Origin: Planctomycetota bacterium
GTDB taxonomy: Bacteria; Planctomycetota; SZUA-567; JAFGNG01
Length of the DNA: 7,616 nt
Assembly (NCBI GenBank): GCA_016927125.1
Contig: JAFGNG010000206.1
Span: forward strand, 1 to 7,616
Direction: 5' to 3'
This document shows, piece by piece, positions 1 through 4,873 of this stretch. How positions within the stretch are numbered: position 1 is the first letter of the stretch; each line of letters begins with the position of its first letter. The notes beneath the pieces were generated by a model. The model ran no database searches and had not been told where the DNA came from. It was given only the letters and a program-made list of their open reading frames with translations. Made by a program: the position numbers and the translations under genes.

Positions 1-376
1 ACTTCTCGGCCTGTCGCCAGACCGTTTCGGATTGGGGTTCAACCCCGCCGACCGCGCAGAACAGCCCGATAACGCCGTCAAGCACGCGCAGGCTGCGCTC
101 GACTTCTACCGTGAAGTCAACATGCCCGGGGGTGTCGATAATGTTGATGACATGGTCACGCCAGATACAGGTGGTTGCGGCGGAGGTGATGGTAATCCCG
201 CGTTCCTGCTCCTGCTCCATCCAGTCCATGGTTGCCTGGCCGTCATGGACCTCGCCCAGCTTATGCGATCTGCCGGTATAAAACAGGATTCGTTCAGTAC
301 AGGTAGTCTTGCCCGCGTCAATATGGGCCATGATGCCGATATTGCGGGTTTGCTCCAAAGGGTATTGCCGTGCCAT
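1..376 (-). CDS. fusA: Elongation factor G, N-terminal part (runs off left edge)
   Basis: Translational GTPase that drives ribosomal translocation and, with RRF, ribosome recycling in the cytoplasm. Only the first 125 residues of a roughly 690-700-residue protein are inside the window. The protein starts MARQYPLEQTRNIGIMAHID. It shows the P-loop AHIDAGKT (residues 17-24), switch I RGITIT (59-64), and the G3 motif DTPGHVDF (81-88) with the expected His85. The stretch GGVEPQSETVWRQAEK (110-125) is characteristic of EF-G rather than EF-Tu, LepA or TetM. The start ATG at 374-376 has a GAGGAG ribosome binding site (387-392) 10 nt upstream. Cys26 follows GKTT where Thr is usual. The gene is not preceded by rpsL/rpsG as in a classical str operon but by a methyltransferase gene, 108 nt away, so it may be a relocated or second fusA copy. 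The identity is secure; whether it is the main housekeeping copy cannot be told from this fragment. Confidence 0.95.
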   Translation of the reverse strand, partial: MARQYPLEQTRNIGIMAHIDAGKTTCTERILFYTGRSHKLGEVHDGQATMDWMEQEQERGITITSAATTCIWRDHVINIIDTPGHVDFTVEVERSLRVLDGVIGLFCAVGGVEPQSETVWRQAEK

Positions 377-397
377 TAAATTATTACTCCTCGGGTT

Positions 398-491
398 AAT
401 TGCTATTTTAGAGAAACAGGGCGAAAACCTTAACACAACTTTTCCAAATAGCAAGCTATTGTCGGGAAAAAGCGCGAAAAATTGCTATTTT
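398..491. repeat. Cluster of AATAGC repeats upstream of fusA
   Basis: The 12-mer AAAATAGCAATT occurs twice on the minus strand: at 480-491, overlapping the methyltransferase stop codon, and at 398-409, overlapping the candidate fusA -10. Between them, at 447-460, is an inverted pair AATAGC-AA-GCTATT. The hexamer AATAGC therefore appears four times in under 100 bp. This could be a regulator binding cluster or chance in AT-rich DNA; no regulator gene lies nearby. Confidence 0.4.
405..433 (-). promoter_or_regulatory. Candidate sigma70-type promoter for fusA
   Basis: Reading the minus strand, TTAAGG (428-433) and TAAAAT (405-410) are separated by exactly 17 nt. The -10 matches consensus at 5 of 6 positions, the -35 at only 3 of 6. 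Transcription would start near 398, giving a leader of about 20 nt that contains the GAGGAG ribosome binding site. The 108-nt gap after the methyltransferase has no clear terminator, so read-through from that gene is also possible. Confidence 0.35.
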
Positions 492-1240
492 CTTAAAATA
501 ATCACCAGATCGCGGTTCTCGCCGGGTTGGTAAGGGGTTTTGTCCATGCCGCCATAACATCTTTCCAGAGCAAGGCCAGCAAGCTTGAAAACAGCTTTTA
601 ATTGCTCAATTTTCCATTCGGTCAGGGTTACTTCTTCACTTTCAGTTTTTTGAGCAAGAGACTCTGGAAAGGTTAGTTGCACTGAAATTAACCCGCCAGA
701 CTCGGTGGGAGTAATCCTCTTGGTAAAGATTGCTGGCCCTTTGGCCAGCTCCAGTCTGCATTCCGTCATTACCGGATGCTTGCGGAGGAACTCATAGTCC
801 AGGACCTGGACCGCCAGCACTCCCCTAAGCGCGAGGGCGGCAGCAGCGGAAGCGATGATCATCTCCAGCGTCTGCCGATCAGCAAAGAGGCTGAGGGTGT
901 TGCCCAACAACAGGGCGAGGTCATATTCGCCCTCCGGCTTGCGGGTAATATCCCCCTTCTGCCAATCGACCAGGGTTCCACCGGGCAACCGGCTTCCGGC
1001 TTCAATCGCCGCCGGGCTTAATTCAATACCGGTCACCTTACAACCCTCTTTAGCCAGATGCCGGGCATGGAAGCCGCTGCCACAAGCCAGGTCCAGAACC
1101 CATTTCTTGCCACTACCCGCGGTTCTGGCCAGGGACATCAGCAGTTCCCGCTCCTTTCGCCACCGCGACTCCTCATCAACAAGACTGGCAAAGGGCAGGG
1201 CGTATTTATCAAAAATGCTGGCTGCTTTTTTGGGACTCAT
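485..1240 (-). CDS. Class I SAM-dependent methyltransferase, substrate unknown
   Basis: Predicted soluble cytoplasmic methyltransferase of 251 residues with the seven-strand Rossmann fold. Motif I is VLDLACGSGFHA (residues 48-59), the SAM-binding glycine loop. The acidic end of strand 2 is Glu73 in GIEL, motif III includes GDI (96-98), and motif IV is YDLALLLGNTL (106-116). A short region before motif I (FDKYALPFASL, 10-20) and the C-terminal YGGMDKTPYQPGENRDLVIILRK block (229-251) resemble small-molecule methyltransferases of the glycine/sarcosine N-methyltransferase-like type, but no substrate can be assigned. There is no signal peptide or membrane segment. The ATG at 1240 is the natural start: Phe10-Asp11 opens the usual N-terminal helix, and only a weak GAG lies about 6 nt upstream. 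The gene is followed by fusA on the same strand after 108 nt, and a hairpin sits in its leader. The family is sure, the function is not. Confidence 0.88.
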   Translation of the reverse strand: MSPKKAASIFDKYALPFASLVDEESRWRKERELLMSLARTAGSGKKWVLDLACGSGFHARHLAKEGCKVTGIELSPAAIEAGSRLPGGTLVDWQKGDITRKPEGEYDLALLLGNTLSLFADRQTLEMIIASAAAALALRGVLAVQVLDYEFLRKHPVMTECRLELAKGPAIFTKRITPTESGGLISVQLTFPESLAQKTESEEVTLTEWKIEQLKAVFKLAGLALERCYGGMDKTPYQPGENRDLVIILRK

Positions 1241-1270
1241 CAGGATCTCGATAAATAATAATTAGTGCTT

Positions 1271-1294
1271 AAAAAATCCCAGAAATCTGGGATT
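1271..1294 (-). terminator. Hairpin with U-run in the methyltransferase leader (terminator, attenuator or operator)
   Basis: A perfect 9-bp inverted repeat (AATCCCAGA / TCTGGGATT, 2-nt centre, 1275-1294) is followed on the minus strand by six T (1271-1276). It has the form of an intrinsic terminator, but it lies only 31 nt upstream of the methyltransferase start and downstream of the pseudopilin terminator. It may be a back-up terminator, a promoter-proximal attenuator, or an operator at the start site. Confidence 0.5.
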
Positions 1295-1298
1295 GTAT

Positions 1299-1327
1299 AG
1301 GATAAACTCATAATTACTTATCGTCAT
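1299..1327 (-). promoter_or_regulatory. Weak candidate promoter for the methyltransferase gene
   Basis: On the minus strand ATGACG (1322-1327) and TATCCT (1299-1304) are 17 nt apart, each matching consensus at 4 of 6 positions. An alternative -10, TATACA, starts a few bases downstream without a matching -35. Either choice puts the start site at the upstream edge of the 1275-1294 inverted repeat. Confidence 0.3.
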
Positions 1328-1349
1328 GATCCGCCTGGAGGATTAGCCC

Positions 1350-1381
1350 AAAAAAAAGCCGGTGCTGTACCAGCACCGGCT
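1350..1381 (-). terminator. Intrinsic terminator of the pseudopilin gene
   Basis: A perfect 11-bp GC-rich stem (arms 1357-1367 and 1371-1381, core GCCGGTGCTG, 3-nt loop) is followed on the minus strand by eight T (1350-1357). It begins 35 nt after the pseudopilin stop codon. There is no T-run on the plus strand, so it acts in one direction. Confidence 0.93.
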
Positions 1382-1416
1382 GAAAAAGATTTAAACTACT
1401 TATTCTCTATTAGTCT

Positions 1417-2214
1417 TTAGTATTCATACCCTTTTCGCTCATCATACGCATCACAGATATCAGTCATGTCGGCCGGGTTGGGCTGCATTTCTGGGAATCC
1501 TGGATACCATTTGGCATGGCCATCGAAGAAGAGGTAGTTGGCACCCCCAAGGTGCGGCATATTGGGGAAGTTAGTATGTTTTCCAGGAAGCTCAGGGACA
1601 TATAAGCTGTCATAAAACCGATAACCGCCAAATTCATACGTGCCATGATAGGAAAGCAAATAAGGGTGTCCGGTTTCAGCGAGAAGTGCCTTGGAACTAT
1701 GGCTTTTGACTTTGCTGGGCATGACAGTATGCTTGGAATCCATAAAGTATTGACCCAGACCAGCAGTAAAACCAGTCGATTTCATACTTGCGACATATTG
1801 GCCATAGCCTGGATAATCAGTGGTGATTTTTGGCACGGAGGGGCAGCCTACGCCGAGTTCTCCTAAATTGCCCAACTTATCCCCCGCATACTCTGAAACC
1901 GCATCCATATAAGACCCGACCAGCTTCCTCATCCACCAGCCTTTGTAATTATAATCACTTACCAAGGACGACGTTGAAGGGTAGGGACTGGTATAATTCC
2001 ACCAAGGGCAGGGGTAAACCTGGTTATAATCATCGCCATAAAAGTTATAGGCATTACTCCAGTTCTTGATCCTGGATAAACACTGCATATTAATAGCGGT
2101 ATTTCTCGCGTTCTCAAGCGCCGGGAGCAGCAGACCCGCTAAAATAGCGATAATGGCAATGACGACCAGCAACTCCACAAGCGTAAAACCTTTTTTCCTG
2201 TTTCTACACAGCAT
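1417..2214 (-). CDS. Type II/IV-like pseudopilin with H-X9-DG motif
   Basis: Predicted pseudopilin-like exported protein of 265 residues. The N-terminus MLCRNRKKGFTLVELLVV is a type III signal: prepilin peptidase should cut after Gly9, leaving a methylatable Phe10 and the conserved Glu14 (Glu5 of the mature protein). Residues 10-31 form the hydrophobic helix, and the following PALENARNTA...CL segment is the usual PVC-type stalk. Near the C-terminus, His221 is followed after nine residues by Asp231-Gly232, the H-X9-DG motif of a large family in Lentisphaerota and Planctomycetota. The mature part is rich in Tyr (25) and Trp (6, including two WW pairs). I prefer the ATG at 2212-2214 to the in-frame TTG at 2218-2220 because AGGAGG (2222-2227) is 7 nt from the ATG but abuts the TTG. 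It is transcribed alone, between an upstream leader and its own terminator. No secretion or pilus assembly gene is in the window, so its partner machinery is unknown. Confidence 0.93.
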   Translation of the reverse strand: MLCRNRKKGFTLVELLVVIAIIAILAGLLLPALENARNTAINMQCLSRIKNWSNAYNFYGDDYNQVYPCPWWNYTSPYPSTSSLVSDYNYKGWWMRKLVGSYMDAVSEYAGDKLGNLGELGVGCPSVPKITTDYPGYGQYVASMKSTGFTAGLGQYFMDSKHTVMPSKVKSHSSKALLAETGHPYLLSYHGTYEFGGYRFYDSLYVPELPGKHTNFPNMPHLGGANYLFFDGHAKWYPGFPEMQPNPADMTDICDAYDERKGYEY

Positions 2215-2221
2215 AACCAAT

Positions 2222-2227
2222 CCTCCT
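2222..2227 (-). promoter_or_regulatory. Ribosome binding site fixing the pseudopilin start
   Basis: A perfect AGGAGG lies 7 nt before ATG 2212-2214. It would be almost in contact with the alternative TTG two codons earlier, which rules that start out. Confidence 0.85.
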
Positions 2228-2249
2228 AACCGTTTTCTGCATGGTGCTG

Positions 2250-2289
2250 AGCGGTTAATTGGTGAAAAACCGCTTTTCTCACCCCAATT
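2250..2289 (-). promoter_or_regulatory. Two interleaved, mutually exclusive inverted repeats in the pseudopilin leader
   Basis: On the plus strand the order is AGCGGTT (2250-2256), AATTGGTGA (2257-2265), AACCGCT (2268-2274), TCACCCCAATT (2279-2289). Elements 1 and 3 pair over 7 bp; elements 2 and 4 pair over 9 bp with a 2-nt bulge. The arms are interleaved, and elements 1 and 2 touch directly, so both stems could hardly form together in one RNA. The stems lie about 22-62 nt upstream of the AGGAGG site. On the mRNA, the AACCG of element 1 could also pair with CGGTT (2227-2231) overlapping the ribosome binding site. This is pairing by eye without energies; the region could instead be a protein binding site. 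Confidence 0.4.
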
Positions 2290-2407
2290 GAAAAAATGAA
2301 TAAATTAAATAATTCCTTTATGCTAAAACCAATTTTTAATCTTCAAATATTAAAATCATACTCAGCCTCATTTCGGCACTCCAGTTATGTGAAGAGCTTC
2401 TATAATA

Positions 2408-2435
2408 ATAATAACTAATATTAGTCGATTTGCAA
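2408..2435 (-). promoter_or_regulatory. Candidate pseudopilin promoter with a palindrome in its spacer
   Basis: On the minus strand TTGCAA (2430-2435) and TATTAT (2408-2413) are 16 nt apart, matching consensus at 4 and 5 of 6 positions. The spacer is largely filled by the perfect 12-bp palindrome ACTAATATTAGT (2414-2425), placed as an operator would be. Start of transcription would be near 2401, giving a leader of about 187 nt before the pseudopilin ATG. The surroundings are very AT-rich, so chance matches are likely enough to keep confidence low. Confidence 0.35.
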
Positions 2436-2595
2436 GGTAAATGTTTGACATTCCTGGATGGATTAATCTGATTTTTTTAAATGAAAATACCACATCTCAA
2501 TGCTACTCTAAATTTCTCCAATTATAACGGTTTTTGTGGATAAAAAACCAGCAAGAATGGCTGTAACCAGTCTAAATACATTCGCTTAGAATTTT

Positions 2596-4626
2596 TTATT
2601 TCGGGTGGCCATCAGAGTATTTCAACAAAGCGTATGAACATTCCCCGGGCAATGAAATCCGCACAGTGGAATCCTTGTCAACCTTAAGCTTTTTGAAGCG
2701 TGAGGCACCGGCAATCTTTTCAATTTTGAGAGTTGCCCCAGGTGTTACCCCGTGGAGTATAAACTCGCCGAGAGGGCGAGCCGTTAATTCCCGGAAGATA
2801 ATCAGGTACCCCTCTCCAAAACCAGTAACGGATTGGAACCCTGTCCAGGATCTCCCGGACGGCTCTTCCCCAAGGGGATATACCCGGCCGCAGAGAATTG
2901 CTTCCTGGTGTGGCCTATAGGCGTGGAGGAGCTTGGAGAGCTTCTGGCGGTCGGAACCTTCCAGATTGGCGACCTCCATCCAGCACAGCGGGTTGGAAAA
3001 CAAGGCAACCGCGCAGGAGAACTCCGTGCCAAACCGCATCGGCACCAGGGGGTCATCCTCGGCATACCTTTCATTTTTCATCTTGGTATTGGTGAATTCC
3101 ATATGCAGCCGATAGGTTGGAAGATAGCGGCTGAGTTGCCAGAGATTCCGCAATGTCCGGAAAGTGAAATAAGTTGTATCGCAGATATAGCGGTTCTCAA
3201 CAAAGAGGTTGCCGGTGAATTCCGAACCGTAGAAATACCCCAGGCGCGAAGACTTGCCGCCGGTGATATCAAAGTTGATGCAAATCTTTCCCTGGCTGCC
3301 GACATAGATGCCCTGCAGGAGGGAGAGGAAATTCGCTTCCGCGCGTTTATTAAGAATCGAGACGCCGTCGATTTTGACGCTGTCAAAACCATACTTCTTC
3401 CACATCCCGATAATCACCTCGCGGTCGCGCTCCCAATTGGCATAGTCATTGCTGCGGTCGGGGGCGAACCAGAAACCCAGGCGGATATTCGCAGCCTTGG
3501 CTTTTGCCACAATCGGCTCGAAGCCTTCCGGAAACCTCTCCAGGTTAACTTCCCAGAAAGCAGGATTAATTTCGTAGGTACTCTTGGGTTTCTCGGATTC
3601 GACAAAGACACTGAAGGCATCGCCCTGGTGCCAGCCGGCATCAATCTGGCAATGGGTCAAGCCCAACTGGCCGCCAGCCTCGATCTCTTTGGAAAATAGG
3701 TGGGCATAAACCGGAGCAGTGCGGTTGCCGTCCCCCCAGGTGTTGGAAAGGATCTTGAAATTATTCCCAGGAGACGGCTGGATGCGCTGCCGGTCAAGTT
3801 GATAAAAAAGCTCAATACCCGCCTCCCGGCTACCTTCCGTAATTCCGATAGCGTAAGGGTAGCTGCTGAAGGAGTCGCCGGACTCCAATTCCCCGGGGGT
3901 AATGCCGAGACCGGTTACGGCCAGGCTTCTACCGGACACAAAGAAATCATACCCCGGGTAGTGCAGATGCTCTGCCGGGGGAGGGCTGAGCTTTATCGCC
4001 AGGAGGCCGCCGCCGAGGCCCCGGTCACAAAGCAGCAGGAAGTTGCCCTGCAGGGCGAGGTGCTCTTTGTTATAAGTCACCCCGGCACGTTCTGAGACCA
4101 GGTTGTCATGGTAGTCTGATTGCCCGATAAACGCAGTCGCGTGATAAGCCAGGTGAATCGGGGCAAGGTTGAAAAAGTCAAGCCGGTCATCCACCGGCCG
4201 GAAATGAACTCCGCCGCGGTCGGTAAAGCCCTCGGCTTCAGCTTCCTGTCCGGGGCCGGTTTTCCGCAGGTGGAGCTGGGAGAGGATGATTGGCAAGCCC
4301 GGCCAGATGCGATGGGTATAAATAAGTTCCGCGTTAGGATAATGCAGGGAGGCCTTTACCAGAAGATGCTCCGCGGAAGCGCCATAGGAATCGTCCTTCG
4401 CTGATTCAACCGTAACCTTGGGGACAGAAGTCAACGGCAGGTCCTGGCGGCGGAAAGAGTCTTTGCATTCCCCCTCCCGAACCCATTCCTGCCGGTGCTT
4501 GCGATCAAAGACAGAAACTGCCAGCGGCGCGCCCTGGGAGAAATCCCAGGCGCGTTCGAAGCTGTCATTGCTGATCCGTAGCACGGAATTTTCAAAGGAG
4601 GCGGAGCAATCGGCAAAATGATTCAT
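2596..4626 (-). CDS. GH36-like glycoside hydrolase (alpha-galactosidase/melibiase superfamily)
   Basis: Predicted retaining alpha-glycosidase of clan GH-D, 676 residues, close to the usual GH36 size. Residues about 1-280 look like the N-terminal beta-sandwich domain, about 285-560 are the (beta/alpha)8 catalytic barrel, and the rest is a C-terminal beta domain. Barrel landmarks are ILSNTWGDG (292-300, matching the GH36 NNWE region), QIDAGWH (327-333), the FWEVNLERFPEGFEPIVAKA block (358-377), RLGFWFAPD (382-390) and SVKID (416-420), with Asp420 the probable nucleophile. The region where GH36 enzymes carry the acid/base Asp reads EFTGNLFVEN (469-478), with Asn in the expected place. No signal peptide is visible, so the enzyme is probably cytoplasmic and would act on imported oligosaccharides. 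ATG 4626 is preferred to the in-frame ATG at 4656 because AAGGG (4634-4638) is 7 nt upstream, while the earlier ATG has AAGG only 1 nt away. The substrate could be alpha-galactosides or another alpha-linked sugar. Confidence 0.8.
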   Translation of the reverse strand: MNHFADCSASFENSVLRISNDSFERAWDFSQGAPLAVSVFDRKHRQEWVREGECKDSFRRQDLPLTSVPKVTVESAKDDSYGASAEHLLVKASLHYPNAELIYTHRIWPGLPIILSQLHLRKTGPGQEAEAEGFTDRGGVHFRPVDDRLDFFNLAPIHLAYHATAFIGQSDYHDNLVSERAGVTYNKEHLALQGNFLLLCDRGLGGGLLAIKLSPPPAEHLHYPGYDFFVSGRSLAVTGLGITPGELESGDSFSSYPYAIGITEGSREAGIELFYQLDRQRIQPSPGNNFKILSNTWGDGNRTAPVYAHLFSKEIEAGGQLGLTHCQIDAGWHQGDAFSVFVESEKPKSTYEINPAFWEVNLERFPEGFEPIVAKAKAANIRLGFWFAPDRSNDYANWERDREVIIGMWKKYGFDSVKIDGVSILNKRAEANFLSLLQGIYVGSQGKICINFDITGGKSSRLGYFYGSEFTGNLFVENRYICDTTYFTFRTLRNLWQLSRYLPTYRLHMEFTNTKMKNERYAEDDPLVPMRFGTEFSCAVALFSNPLCWMEVANLEGSDRQKLSKLLHAYRPHQEAILCGRVYPLGEEPSGRSWTGFQSVTGFGEGYLIIFRELTARPLGEFILHGVTPGATLKIEKIAGASRFKKLKVDKDSTVRISLPGECSYALLKYSDGHPK

Positions 4627-4633
4627 TATTAAA

Positions 4634-4638
4634 CCCTT
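4634..4638 (-). promoter_or_regulatory. Ribosome binding site favouring glycoside hydrolase start at 4626
   Basis: AAGGG lies 7 nt before ATG 4624-4626. The alternative ATG at 4654-4656, ten codons upstream, has AAGG separated by a single base, too close for normal initiation. Confidence 0.6.
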
Positions 4639-4682
4639 ATTGATAGCCTGAGGCATACCTTGGAGTTTTGATTAGAAAACGG

Positions 4683-4711
4683 ATCCTAACCCACCCCACC
4701 GGGAAAGTCAA
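4683..4711 (-). promoter_or_regulatory. Promoter of the glycoside hydrolase gene
   Basis: On the minus strand TTGACT (4706-4711) and TAGGAT (4683-4688) are separated by exactly 17 nt; they match consensus at 5 and 4 of 6 positions. Start of transcription would be near 4676, about 50 nt before the chosen ATG. It lies downstream of the terminator of the preceding gene, so the hydrolase is probably an independent unit. Confidence 0.6.
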
Positions 4712-4731
4712 TTGCTTTCCAAAACCGGTTT
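4702..4731. promoter_or_regulatory. Candidate operators at the glycoside hydrolase promoter
   Basis: Two palindromic elements adjoin. AAACCGGTTT (4722-4731) is a perfect 10-bp palindrome with the CG-centred AACCGGTT core known from operators of LacI/GalR-family sugar regulators; it starts 10 bp upstream of the -35. GGAAAG-N7-CTTTCC (4702-4720) is an inverted repeat straddling the -35 hexamer. A sugar-responsive repressor or activator of a carbohydrate-degrading gene would fit. No regulator gene is in the window. Confidence 0.5.
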
Positions 4732-4793
4732 AAGTGCCGCGTGGCGACAAGGCTATCGCTCTCTGGTTTGGGCAGTTAGGATGATTAGCTCAT

Positions 4794-4828
4794 AAAAAAA
4801 AGGCGCCGCCCCGGGGGGTGGCGCCTTT
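4794..4828 (-). terminator. Strong intrinsic terminator of the secreted repeat-protein gene
   Basis: The stem pairs AAAGGCGCC with GGCGCCTTT, then after one A-C mismatch CCCC with GGGG around a 2-nt loop. It is followed on the minus strand by eight T (4794-4801). It starts 45 nt after the stop codon at 4874. Confidence 0.93.
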
Positions 4829-4873
4829 GGTGTTACGGGTGTTGCAAACCCACTAGGTCAGAATCACCGCTCA

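Larger units (their letters stand above)
2228..2595. other. AT-rich intergenic region between glycoside hydrolase and pseudopilin
   Basis: About 370 bp without a coding region on either strand. It holds the candidate promoter (2408-2435) and the leader inverted repeats (2250-2289). Just after the glycoside hydrolase stop there is only a weak terminator-like element: a 4-bp stem (2549-2552 with 2560-2563) followed on the minus strand by six T (2543-2548 region). No tRNA, small ORF with a ribosome binding site, or repeat array was seen. Confidence 0.6.

Noticed and set aside
32..379. Plus-strand open frame of 115 codons at the left edge
   Set aside because: The opposite strand encodes an unmistakable EF-G N-terminus over the same bases.
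2250..2289. H-type pseudoknot formed by both leader stems
   Set aside because: The arm order fits, but there is no linker between two adjacent arms to cross a 9-bp stem, so simultaneous pairing is sterically unlikely; alternative hairpins are more reasonable.
2541..2563. Intrinsic terminator after the glycoside hydrolase
   Set aside because: Only four base pairs with a 7-nt loop before the T-run; too weak to call as a terminator with confidence.
2833..4404. Plus-strand open frames of 288, 131 and 94 codons opposite the glycoside hydrolase
   Set aside because: They overlap the hydrolase coding region fully, lack ribosome binding sites and show no family features; the GC-rich sense gene explains the lack of stops.
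4626..4656. ATG at 4656 as the hydrolase start
   Set aside because: Its only purine-rich site is one base away, while the internal ATG at 4626 has AAGGG at 7 nt; the extra ten residues add no recognisable feature.
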